From an uncultured Oscillospiraceae bacterium (lineage in GTDB: Bacteria > Bacillota_A > Clostridia > Oscillospirales > Oscillospiraceae): a DNA stretch of 5,606 bases. Made by a program: the position numbers and the translations under genes. Position 1 is the first letter of the stretch; every line of letters begins with the position of its first letter. The notes beneath the pieces are model-generated. The model was not told the DNA's origin, searched no databases, and was given only the letters and a program-made list of their open reading frames with translations. Positions 1 to 5,554 of the stretch are shown here, one piece after another. The stretch covers positions 1 to 5,606 of the forward strand of contig CAJTTS010000172.1 in the NCBI GenBank assembly GCA_910579155.1, written 5' to 3'.

Positions 1-131
1 CTTTTTTCAGAAACAGTCGCAAAGGAAACAAGAAAAATCATGCATCCTGCCCTTAACCTGGCCCTGTTGTGGCCGGGTTCTTCTGTTTCTTCTTCTATCT
101 CCATCAAAATTCGCTATTTTTCAGAGGTGCC
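1..131 (+). mobile_element. 3' end of an IS5-group insertion sequence (left copy, partial)
   Basis: This stretch is the reverse complement of the 3' end of the complete IS at 4156-5527. It aligns with 4156-4233 joined to 4398-4450 over all 131 bases with one difference, in the outer tip (GGCACC here, GGAACC in the right copy, read inward). The transposase of this copy would read rightward from outside the window; only the non-coding tail and the terminal repeat are inside. It ends at 131 and is followed by CTAA, which fits the YTAR target preference known for the IS5 group. Unlike the right copy it lacks the 162-bp palindromic insert, so it preserves the empty site (TTAA at 53-56). Whether the rest of the copy is intact cannot be seen. 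Confidence 0.88.
57..95 (+). terminator. Rho-independent terminator of the left IS copy
   Basis: CCTGGCC (57-63) pairs with GGCCGGG (71-77) across the loop CTGTTGT, giving seven base pairs in RNA including one U-G wobble. A U-rich tract (TTCTTCTGTTTCTTCTTCT) follows immediately. It lies in the direction of transposase transcription and should stop read-through from the IS into the operon at 296. On the opposite strand the stem has a C-A mismatch and no U-run, so the terminator looks one-directional. Confidence 0.6.
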
Positions 132-135
132 CTAA
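132..135. repeat. CTAA target-site tetranucleotide next to left IS copy
   Basis: CTAA directly follows the IS tip at 131. The same CTAA sits at 4152-4155 just outside the tip of the right copy. YTAR tetranucleotides are the target duplicated by IS5-group elements. The partner duplication of this copy is outside the window, so it cannot be confirmed. Confidence 0.5.
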
Positions 136-217
136 TTATATTGAATAGGAGGAATGACCACATTTATAAAATTTTTCGCATTTCTCTTGACAAGCGGTGC
201 GCACGGCTGCCTGTCCC

Positions 218-239
218 GGGAAATAGGGATTGCTTTCCC
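218..239. promoter_or_regulatory. Dyad symmetry overlapping the -35 box, candidate operator
   Basis: GGGAAA (218-223) and TTTCCC (234-239) form a perfect 6-bp inverted repeat with a 10-bp centre. It covers the -35 hexamer of the promoter upstream of the Lrp/AsnC-type regulator. Lrp-family proteins commonly autoregulate by binding near their own promoters, so this is a candidate operator. That function is inferred from position only, and the arms could be chance in G/C-rich DNA. Confidence 0.3.
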
Positions 240-258
240 CCTTCGCTGCGTGTATAAT
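230..258 (+). promoter_or_regulatory. Promoter of the regulator-aminotransferase-thrH-DUF1015 operon
   Basis: A perfect TATAAT at 253-258 is preceded, with a 17-bp spacer, by TTGCTT (230-235), a moderate -35 match (TTG conserved). The expected start of transcription is near 265, giving a leader of about 30 nt before the AGGAGG ribosome binding site at 282-287. A perfect TTGACA at 187-192 lies further upstream but has no -10 box at the usual distance. The 132-295 gap holds no gene I can support. Confidence 0.7.
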
Positions 259-295
259 AGTGCAATAATGCTTGGAAACACAGGAGGGACCCGCT

Positions 296-778
296 ATGAA
301 AGACCTGCTCCAGCTTTTGGAGGACGATTCCACCCTGACCCGCGCCCAGCTGGCCGCCATGACCGGCATGACGGAGGACGAGGTGTCGGCGGCGGTGGCA
401 CGATATGAGAAGGACCGCATCATCCTGGGCTACAAGACCATCATCGACTGGGACCGCACCCAGCAGGAGTCGGTGACCGCCCTGATCGAGGTGGGCGTCA
501 CCCCCCAGCGGGGGGAGGGCTTCGATCGGGTGGCCCAGCGCATCTACCAGTACGACGAGGTGGAGTCCCTCTACCTCATGTCCGGCGGGGCCTACGACAT
601 GATCGTCACCATCTCCGGGCGCACGCTGAAGGAGGTGGCCCGGTTCGTGGGGGAGAAGCTGGCCCCCATCGAGGGGGTCACCGGCACCGCCACCCACTTC
701 ATCCTGAAGAAATATAAGGAAAAACACCTGATCTTCCCCGTGCAGGAGGTCCAGGAGGAAAGGTTCGTGTTTGAATGA
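296..778 (+). CDS. Lrp/AsnC-family transcriptional regulator, AlaR (YugG)-like
   Basis: A predicted DNA-binding regulator of 160 residues, the usual size for the family. Residues 1-50 form a winged helix-turn-helix (TLTRAQLAAMTGMTEDEV is the likely recognition region). Residues 60-145 form the RAM ligand-sensing/oligomerisation domain, with the typical GGAYDMIVTISG turn at 97-108. The wording around IIDWDRT, VTALIEV and TATHFILKKYK resembles B. subtilis YugG, renamed AlaR, which controls the neighbouring alanine aminotransferase gene; this comparison is from memory. The ATG at 296 was chosen because AGGAGG (282-287) sits 8 nt upstream. A TTG at 272 would add eight residues but lies upstream of that site. 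The stop overlaps the start of the aminotransferase by 4 bp (ATGA), so the two are translationally coupled. Likely ligand is an amino acid (alanine by analogy), not shown by the sequence. Family assignment is sure; the AlaR role is inferred. Confidence 0.93.
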   Translation: MKDLLQLLEDDSTLTRAQLAAMTGMTEDEVSAAVARYEKDRIILGYKTIIDWDRTQQESVTALIEVGVTPQRGEGFDRVAQRIYQYDEVESLYLMSGGAYDMIVTISGRTLKEVARFVGEKLAPIEGVTGTATHFILKKYKEKHLIFPVQEVQEERFVFE

Positions 779-1947
779 TGGACTACAGCAAGCTCATGTG
801 CCGGCGGGTGCAGGACATCCAGCCCTCCGGCATCCGGAAATATTTCGACCTGCTCCAGGGCATGGAGGGGGGCATCTCCCTGGGCATCGGGGAGCCGGAC
901 TTCCCCACCCCCTGGCACATCCGGGACGCGGGCATCTACTCCCTGGAGAAGGGCTTCACCAAATACACCCCCAACGCCGGCCTGTCCGACCTGCGGGGGT
1001 CCATCTCCCGGTATCTCAAGCGGCGGTTCGACCTGAGTTACGCCCCGGTGGGCCAGATCCTGGTCACCGTGGGGGGCAGCGAGGGGCTGGACCTGGCCTT
1101 CCGCACCCTGCTGGAACCGGGGGACGAGGTGATCGTCCCCACCCCTTCCTTCGTGTGCTATGCCCCCCTGGTGTCCATGCTCCATGGGGTGCCCGTGCTG
1201 GTGGAGACCCGGGCGGAGGACGATTTCCGCCTCACCCCCGCCCAGCTCCACGCCGCCATCACCCCGAGGACCAAGGCGGTGGTCCTCCCCTTCCCCAACA
1301 ACCCCACCGGGGGCATCATGGGCCGGGGGGACCTGGAGGCCCTGGCCAGCGTGCTGCGGGGCACCGAGATCATGGTGGTGTCCGACGAGATCTATGCCGA
1401 ACTCACCTACAGCGGGCGCCATGTGTCCATGGCCAGCATCCCGGACATGTACGAGCGCACCATAGTGATCAACGGCTTCTCCAAGGCCTACTCCATGACG
1501 GGCTGGCGGCTGGGCTATGTGTGCGGCCCCAAGCCGCTGATCGCCGCCATGACCAAGCTCCACCAGTACGCCATCATGTCCGCCCCCACCACCAGCCAGT
1601 ACGCCGCCATCGAGGCCCTGGAACACGGGGATGGGGACATCGAGGCCATGCGGGACGAGTACGACGGCCGCCGCCGCTTCCTGGTGGACGGCTTCCGCAA
1701 GCTGGGATTGAGCTGCTTCGAGCCCCTGGGGGCGTTCTACACCTTCCCCTGCATCAAGTCCACCGGCCTGACCAGCGAGGAGTTCTGCGACCGCTTCCTG
1801 GCCCAGCAGCGGGTGGCGGTGATCCCCGGCTCCGCCTTCGGCCCCGGCGGCGAGGGCTATGTCCGGGCCAACTACGCCGCCTCCATGCGGGATTTGGCGG
1901 AGGTGCTGGACCGGCTGGAGCGATTTTTGAACAGCCTGAAGGGCTGA
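775..1947 (+). CDS. PLP-dependent class I/II aminotransferase, AlaT (YugH)-like
   Basis: A cytoplasmic fold-type I aminotransferase of 390 residues, full length. Visible features in order: substrate-side motif LGIGEPDFPTP (36-46); phosphate-binding loop GGSEG (100-104); NNPTGG (175-180), with Asn176 contacting the PLP ring; SDEIY (203-207), with Asp204 pairing the pyridine nitrogen; GFSKAYSMTGWR (234-245), with Lys237 the PLP-binding lysine; and YVRANYA (362-368), with Arg364 holding the substrate carboxylate. All key residues are present. It transfers an amino group between an amino acid and a 2-oxo acid. The PSGIRKYF and PDFPTPWHIRDA segments resemble B. subtilis YugH/AlaT (alanine aminotransferase), and the AlaR-like gene upstream matches that arrangement. 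Substrate could also be aspartate, an aromatic acid or phosphohydroxypyruvate. The start is ATG at 775 (a second ATG at 778 is possible); AGGAGG at 753-758 is rather far, but AAAGG at 759-763 is closer. Confidence 0.93.
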   Translation: MMDYSKLMCRRVQDIQPSGIRKYFDLLQGMEGGISLGIGEPDFPTPWHIRDAGIYSLEKGFTKYTPNAGLSDLRGSISRYLKRRFDLSYAPVGQILVTVGGSEGLDLAFRTLLEPGDEVIVPTPSFVCYAPLVSMLHGVPVLVETRAEDDFRLTPAQLHAAITPRTKAVVLPFPNNPTGGIMGRGDLEALASVLRGTEIMVVSDEIYAELTYSGRHVSMASIPDMYERTIVINGFSKAYSMTGWRLGYVCGPKPLIAAMTKLHQYAIMSAPTTSQYAAIEALEHGDGDIEAMRDEYDGRRRFLVDGFRKLGLSCFEPLGAFYTFPCIKSTGLTSEEFCDRFLAQQRVAVIPGSAFGPGGEGYVRANYAASMRDLAEVLDRLERFLNSLKG

Positions 1948-1966
1948 AAGAAAGGGAGCGTTTGTG

Positions 1967-2566
1967 ATGAACATCGTCTGCTTAGATATGGAGGGCGTGC
2001 TGGTCCCCGAGATCTGGATCGCCTTCGCCCAGGCCAGCGGCATCCCGGAACTCTCCCGCACTACCCGGGACGAGCCGGACTACGACAAGCTGATGGCCTA
2101 CCGGCTGAACATCCTGAAGGAGCACGGCCTGGGCCTGAAGGAGATCCAGGCCGTCATCGCCACCATCGATCCCCTGCCCGGGGCAAAAGGATTTCTGGAC
2201 GAGCTGCGCACCCTCACCCAGGTGGTGATCCTCTCCGACACCTTCGAGCAGTTCGCCCAGCCCTTGATGAACAAGCTGGGCTGGCCCACCTTGTTCTGCA
2301 ACACCCTCGAGGTCGGTCCCGACGGTGGGATCGCGGGGTACAAGATGCGCTGTCCCAAGTCCAAGCTCACCACGGTGAAGGCCCTCCAGTCCTGCGGCTT
2401 CGACACCATCGCCGCCGGGGACAGCTTCAATGACCTGGCCATGATCCAGGCGAGCAAGGCGGGCTTCCTGTTCAAGTCCACCGACCAGATCAAGGCCGGC
2501 TGCCCCGATATCCCCGCTTTTGAGGAGTTCGGCGATCTGCTGGCCGCCATCAAGGGAGCGCTGTGA
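1967..2566 (+). CDS. thrH: ThrH: phosphoserine phosphatase / homoserine phosphotransferase (HAD family)
   Basis: A HAD-superfamily enzyme of 199 residues, the usual ThrH length (about 205 in Pseudomonas). ThrH removes phosphate from phosphoserine to give serine and can pass it to homoserine, the entry to threonine. Motif I is CLDMEGVLVPE (5-15), with nucleophile Asp7 and, as in ThrH, Glu9 in place of the usual second Asp. TTRDEPDYDKLM (32-43) is the cap signature of ThrH. Motif II is VILSDTF (87-93) with Ser90. The lysine of motif III is Lys131 or Lys133. Motif IV is AAGDSFND (149-156). All catalytic positions are present. GGGAG (1954-1958) lies 8 nt before the ATG at 1967; a GTG at 1964 is possible. 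It starts 19 bp after the aminotransferase and ends in a TGATG overlap with the next gene. Both neighbours suit serine/threonine metabolism. Confidence 0.9.
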   Translation: MNIVCLDMEGVLVPEIWIAFAQASGIPELSRTTRDEPDYDKLMAYRLNILKEHGLGLKEIQAVIATIDPLPGAKGFLDELRTLTQVVILSDTFEQFAQPLMNKLGWPTLFCNTLEVGPDGGIAGYKMRCPKSKLTTVKALQSCGFDTIAAGDSFNDLAMIQASKAGFLFKSTDQIKAGCPDIPAFEEFGDLLAAIKGAL

Positions 2567-2790
2567 TGAAACGGATGGTCTTTGGCGTCCTTCTTGCGGT
2601 CATCGGTTTTGTACTTTTTGCGTTCTGCCTGATACATGCCTTGTTGAATCCTGTTACACTGAACGGGGTCGGTGGGCTGTTGAGCGCGTTTATCTCCCAC
2701 GGCACCCTGGTCCCTTTCGTTCTCTCCACCGCGGTCATGTGCGCCGGTCTCGCGATCTGCGGCTGGGAAGCATTCCGAAAAGATAAGTAA
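2566..2790 (+). CDS. Small two-helix membrane protein, unknown function
   Basis: A 74-residue protein that I do not recognise. Two hydrophobic segments are clear: about 5-27 (VFGVLLAVIGFVLFAFCLIH...) and about 48-67 (LVPFVLSTAVMCAGLAICGW). They are joined by a short loop with Gly, Asn and Ser, and the basic ends (MKRM and FRKDK) suggest both termini face the cytoplasm. The start ATG shares its A with the thrH stop (TGATG), and GGGAG (2554-2558) lies 7 nt upstream, so it is translated with thrH. Base composition is visibly less GC-rich than its neighbours, with more T-ending codons; much of this may come from the hydrophobic residues. The coupling and the hydrophobic pattern argue for a real gene. 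No domain or transport motif is visible. Confidence 0.8.
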   Translation: MKRMVFGVLLAVIGFVLFAFCLIHALLNPVTLNGVGGLLSAFISHGTLVPFVLSTAVMCAGLAICGWEAFRKDK

Positions 2791-2817
2791 CTCGAATCCT
2801 GAAAAGAGGTCCTCGCC

Positions 2818-4107
2818 ATGCGCTCTGATTTTACCAACCTCCCCTTCAAACCCGCCGACATCCTCCTGCCCCAGAACTGCGACTACGACAAGTGGGCCGT
2901 GGTGGCCTGCGACCAGTACACCTCTCAGCCCGAGTACTGGCAGCGGGTGGAGGAGCGGGTGGGCCGCGCCCCCTCCGCCCTGCGGCTGATCCTGCCTGAG
3001 AGCAGCCTGGACGGCCCCCAGGTGGAGATGGACATCATGGACATCAACTCCACCATGGCCCGCTATGTCCGGGAGGGCCGGTTCAAGACCCTGCCCCAGG
3101 CCATGGTGTACGTGGAGCGCACCCTGCACAACGGCCGTGTCCGCCGGGGGCTGGTGGGTATGGCGGACCTGGACGCCTATGACTACGAGCCGGACTCCGA
3201 CGTGCTCATCCGGGCCACCGAGGGGGTGGTCCACACCCGCATCCCGCCCCGGGTGGCGGTGCGGAAGAACGCTCCCATCGAGCTGCCCCACGTCATGCTG
3301 CTGTGCGACGATCCGGGGCGGACAGTCATCGAGCCCCTGTCCGCCCAGACCGGCTCCATGGAGCTTTTGTACGACTTTGACCTGATGGAGCAGGGGGGCC
3401 ATGTGAAGGGCTGGCTGCTTTCGGAACAGCAGCTGGAGGGGGTGGCAGCCGCCCTGTCCGCCCTGGCCGACCCCGCCGCCTTCCGCGCCAGATACGGGGT
3501 GGAGGACCAGCCCGTCATGCTCTTCGCCGTAGGGGACGGCAACCATTCCCTGGCCACCGCCAAGGAGTGCTATGAGCGGCAGAAGCGTCTCATGCCCCCC
3601 GAGAAGTGGGCTTCCATCCCCGCCCGGTCCGCCCTGTGCGAACTGGTGGACCTCCACGACGAGAGCCTGGAGTTCGAGCCCATCCACCGGGTGGTGTTCC
3701 ACACCGACCCCCAGGCCCTGCTGGACGCCTTGGTGCGGGCCTTCCCCGGCGCCCGCCGGGGGAAGGAGCCGTTGGGGGACGGCCTGCCCCTGCGCTATGT
3801 GTGCGCCGGAGGGGAGGGCGCGGTCACCGTGCCCTCCGGCGCCGCCCGTCTGCCGGTGGGGGCCCTCCAGAGCTTTTTGGACGACTACCTCATGGACCAC
3901 GACGGCCGAGTGGACTACATCCACGGCGAGGACGTGGCCCGGGAGTTCGCCGCCCGCCCCGGCAACATCGCCTTCCTCCTGCCTCCCATGGACAAGCGAG
4001 AGCTGTTCCCCTCCGTGATCCACGACGGGGTGCTCCCCCGCAAGACCTTTTCCATGGGCGAGGCCCACGACAAGCGCTTCTACCTGGAGGCGCGGAAGAT
4101 CCGGTAA
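2818..4107 (+). CDS. DUF1015 family protein (possible serine-metabolism link)
   Basis: A soluble protein of 429 residues, full length for DUF1015. Characteristic stretches are FKPADILLP (10-18), WAVVACDQYTSQPEYW (26-41), IRATEGVVHTRIPPR (131-145), LFAVGDGNHSLATAKE (235-250), and the C-terminal LPRKTFSMGEAHDKRFYLEA (406-425). No signal peptide or membrane segment is seen. The biochemical role is not established. From memory, DUF1015 genes often lie beside serA/serC in Clostridia, and many members carry DGHHR where this protein has DGNHS. That motif recalls ParB/Srx-fold proteins, which include free-serine kinases; this link is my inference. AGAGG (2805-2809) lies 8 nt before the ATG. It starts 27 bp after the membrane-protein gene and is the last gene of the operon. 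The right-hand IS begins 48 bp after its stop, and no clear terminator lies between. Confidence 0.9.
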   Translation: MRSDFTNLPFKPADILLPQNCDYDKWAVVACDQYTSQPEYWQRVEERVGRAPSALRLILPESSLDGPQVEMDIMDINSTMARYVREGRFKTLPQAMVYVERTLHNGRVRRGLVGMADLDAYDYEPDSDVLIRATEGVVHTRIPPRVAVRKNAPIELPHVMLLCDDPGRTVIEPLSAQTGSMELLYDFDLMEQGGHVKGWLLSEQQLEGVAAALSALADPAAFRARYGVEDQPVMLFAVGDGNHSLATAKECYERQKRLMPPEKWASIPARSALCELVDLHDESLEFEPIHRVVFHTDPQALLDALVRAFPGARRGKEPLGDGLPLRYVCAGGEGAVTVPSGAARLPVGALQSFLDDYLMDHDGRVDYIHGEDVAREFAARPGNIAFLLPPMDKRELFPSVIHDGVLPRKTFSMGEAHDKRFYLEARKIR

Positions 4108-4190
4108 TAGGAACCCCCGGCAAGGGAGAGGTAACGTAACAAAAAGAAAACCTAAGGAACCTCTGAAAAATAGCGAATTTTGATGGAGAT

Positions 4191-4230
4191 AGAAGAAGAA
4201 ACAGAAGAACCCGGCCACAACAGGGCCAGG
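4191..4230 (-). terminator. Rho-independent terminator of the right IS copy
   Basis: Read on the minus strand, a 7-bp stem (arms at 4224-4230 and 4210-4216, loop of 7 nt) is followed by a U-rich tract at 4191-4209. It is identical to the terminator at 57-95. Here it is displaced: the nested palindromic element (4234-4395) now lies between the transposase stop at 4466 and this terminator, so the transposase mRNA should carry a very large extra hairpin in its 3' tail. Confidence 0.6.
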
Positions 4231-4233
4231 TTA

Positions 4234-4395
4234 GGGCTTGTTTGAAAATTGTCATCATACCCAAACGGTGGCTCTTTTTCCGCCATACTTTGCCAATTTT
4301 CCTTGGAATACACCAAGTATTCCTGCGTCAAATTGGCTTCGTCTGGCGAAAAAACCCCTCACCGTTGGGCATATTTCCAATTTTCAAACAGCGCC
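4234..4395. mobile_element. 162-bp palindromic MITE inserted in the IS
   Basis: A non-coding element flanked by TA on both sides (4232-4233 and 4396-4397). The matching part of the left IS copy has a single TA (54-55) in TTAA, which fixes both the insertion point and a 2-bp TA duplication. The terminal repeats are GGGCTTGTTTGAAAATT (4234-4250) and, at the other end, the reverse complement GGCGCTGTTTGAAAATT (4379-4395), 14 of 17 identical. Inverted similarity continues to the middle: CGGTG, TTTTTCCGCC/TTTTTTCGCC and GCCAATTT pair across the element. The centre is GGAATAC (4305-4311), ACCAA, GTATTCC (4317-4323). The whole element can therefore fold as one imperfect hairpin. TA duplication suggests mobilisation by an IS630/Tc1-like transposase, or by an IS5 subgroup that targets TA. 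No open frame of its own is convincing. Confidence 0.85.
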
Positions 4396-4465
4396 TAAGG
4401 GCAGGATGCATGATTTTTCTTGTTTCCTTTGCGACTGTTTCTGAAAAAAGCGCAAAGGAACCCCG

Positions 4466-5449
4466 TCATGCTGTCCGCAGCCTCCGCCCGGCCATCGCCA
4501 GGAGGTAGAGGTTTGCGCAGGCAAACATGGCATACAGTCGGTCCTCGTTTTTCTTCAAACCCCGGTATCGGGTTTTCCTATACCCAAACTGGCATTTGAT
4601 GATGCGGAAGATATGCTCCACCTTACAGCGGACAGAGGATTTCCGCTTCTCGATCCAGCGTGTCCAGTCAATGGCGTTGCTGCTCACCTTGGGAAACCTG
4701 CCGGGGCGGAGATTGACTCGGTACTCAATGGAGGACAAATGCTCGTCATTCGCCACTTCTGGGCGTTTCTGGATACCCAAATAGCCCGAATCGCCGTAGA
4801 CCACCTCGTCATCTTCCCGAATCAGGCCGGAAGCCACTGTCACGTCGTGTACATTGGCAGACGTGACTTCTATCGTGTGGACATATCCTGTCCCGGCGTC
4901 CACACCCACATGGCACTTCATCCCAAACCGCCATTGGTTCCCCTTCTTGGCCGAGTGCATGTCCGGGTCACGCTTCTTTTCCTTGTTCTTGGTGGAACTG
5001 GGCGCGTCAATAATGGTGGCATCTACAATGGTGCCGCCCTTCATGATATGCCCCGTTTCCACCATCACCCGGTTTATTGCATCAAAAAACATCTTGTTCA
5101 GCCCATGCTCCTCCAGCAGGTGCCGGAAATTGCACAGCGTGGTTTCATCCGGCACACTGCCCGATAGAAGATCTATCCCTGTGAACTTTCGCATTGCATA
5201 ACTGTCGTATATGGCGTCCTCTGTCCCCGGATCGGACAGATCGAACCAAATCTGCAGCAAATACATCCGCAGCATCAGCTCCAACCCTATGGGCGGCCGG
5301 CCCCGCTCTCCTGTGGGATAGTACGGTCTGATAACCTCTACCCACTCGTCCCATGGGATGATCTCCTCCATGATTTCCAAAAATTCTTCCCGCTTTGTTT
5401 TCTTTTTCCTGCATCTATATTCCATATCGCTCAACGTCTGCTGCTTCAT
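4466..5449 (-). CDS. IS5-group DDE transposase
   Basis: A transposase of 327 residues, almost the same length as E. coli IS5 InsH (about 326), to which it is similar along its length (for example LMLRMYLLQIWFDLSD, ATIIDAPSSTKNKE and RDPDMHSAKKGNQW). An N-terminal DNA-binding region (about 1-110, DUF772-type) precedes an RNase H-fold catalytic core. The catalytic triad is visible: Asp143 in IVDATII, Asp220 in YGDSGY, and Glu278 in the R-(3)-E-(6)-K signature (Arg274, Glu278, Lys285). There are no frameshifts or internal stops, so it is probably active. The start is ATG at 5449, with G-rich sequence just upstream (AGGGGG about 10 nt away). It is transcribed towards the operon, from which it is separated by the IS terminator. 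Confidence 0.95.
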   Translation of the reverse strand: MKQQTLSDMEYRCRKKKTKREEFLEIMEEIIPWDEWVEVIRPYYPTGERGRPPIGLELMLRMYLLQIWFDLSDPGTEDAIYDSYAMRKFTGIDLLSGSVPDETTLCNFRHLLEEHGLNKMFFDAINRVMVETGHIMKGGTIVDATIIDAPSSTKNKEKKRDPDMHSAKKGNQWRFGMKCHVGVDAGTGYVHTIEVTSANVHDVTVASGLIREDDEVVYGDSGYLGIQKRPEVANDEHLSSIEYRVNLRPGRFPKVSSNAIDWTRWIEKRKSSVRCKVEHIFRIIKCQFGYRKTRYRGLKKNEDRLYAMFACANLYLLAMAGRRLRTA

Positions 5450-5478
5450 ACTCCCACCGCCCCCTGTCTTTTTCTCCT

Positions 5479-5487
5479 ATTTTACCA
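5479..5487 (-). promoter_or_regulatory. Extended -10 promoter element of the transposase gene
   Basis: On the minus strand the sequence reads TGGTAAAAT, an extended -10 box (TGN followed by TAAAAT), placed 30 bp before the transposase start. The -35 region is weak; TTCCAA at the right distance is a poor match. Weak promoters are usual for IS transposases. It lies inside the IS, just inside its right terminal repeat. Confidence 0.45.
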
Positions 5488-5516
5488 CTTTTTCCTTCGT
5501 CTTGGAACAGATTTGA

Positions 5517-5527
5517 TCAGAGATTCC
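5517..5527. repeat. Right terminal inverted repeat of the IS
   Basis: The reverse complement reads GGAATCTCTGA, against GGAACCTCTGA at the other end of the IS (4156-4166), one mismatch. The following four bases are CTAT, not the CTAA seen at the left flank. Confidence 0.7.
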
Positions 5528-5554
5528 CTATATTTTTTACTGGAGAACCAGTTA

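Larger units (their letters stand above)
4156..5527 (-). mobile_element. Complete IS5-group insertion sequence (right copy) with nested insert
   Basis: The ends are imperfect terminal inverted repeats. GGAACCTCTGA at 4156-4166 matches GGAATCTCTGA, the reverse complement of 5517-5527, at 10 of 11 positions; the match weakens further inward. Without the nested 162-bp element and its TA duplication the IS is 1208 bp, close to E. coli IS5 (about 1.2 kb). It carries one intact transposase gene, a promoter, and a terminator at its 3' end. The left flank is CTAA (4152-4155) and the right flank is CTAT (5528-5531), so the expected 4-bp target duplication agrees at only three positions. It lies in inverted orientation to the copy ending at 131. 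It is more AT-rich than the operon. Confidence 0.9.

Noticed and set aside
69..257. Short open frame beginning in the left IS end, whose first 20 residues recur in a frame at the right IS copy
   Set aside because: The shared residues come from the non-coding IS tail present in both inverted copies. The frame covers the terminator and has no ribosome binding site.
154..408. Plus-strand open frame with AGGAGG just before its ATG
   Set aside because: The ribosome binding site is only 1 nt from the ATG, the frame crosses the promoter and runs out of frame into the Lrp/AsnC gene, and its C-terminal half is Gly/Arg-rich shadow sequence.
1967..1993. Glu in place of the second Asp in HAD motif I of ThrH (DMEG) as a lost catalytic residue
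   Set aside because: From memory, ThrH proteins normally have D-x-E at this position, so this is the family norm, not a defect.
592..2061. Minus-strand open frame of about 490 codons opposite the regulator and aminotransferase
   Set aside because: It is opposite well-recognised genes and has a low-complexity Gly/His/Ala composition. It is a shadow frame of GC-rich third positions.
4111..4135. Possible weak hairpin (CCCCCGG...GGGAG) after the DUF1015 stop as operon terminator
   Set aside because: The stem would be only about 3 bp and no T-run follows, so I do not call a terminator.
2098..4218. Very long minus-strand open frame (about 700 codons) opposite thrH and DUF1015
   Set aside because: It is antisense to two recognised genes, rich in Gly/His/Gln/Val runs typical of the reverse of GC-rich coding DNA, begins inside the IS tail, and shows no family signature.
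4242..4508. Open frames running through the palindromic element and IS tail
   Set aside because: They cross the MITE boundary into the antisense of the transposase end and have no recognisable protein features.
5539..5552. Short palindrome ACTGG-AGAA-CCAGT between the two mobile elements
   Set aside because: The arms are only 5 bp and the T-run lies before the stem on the plus strand (an A-run follows on the minus strand), so it does not make a terminator. It is probably chance.
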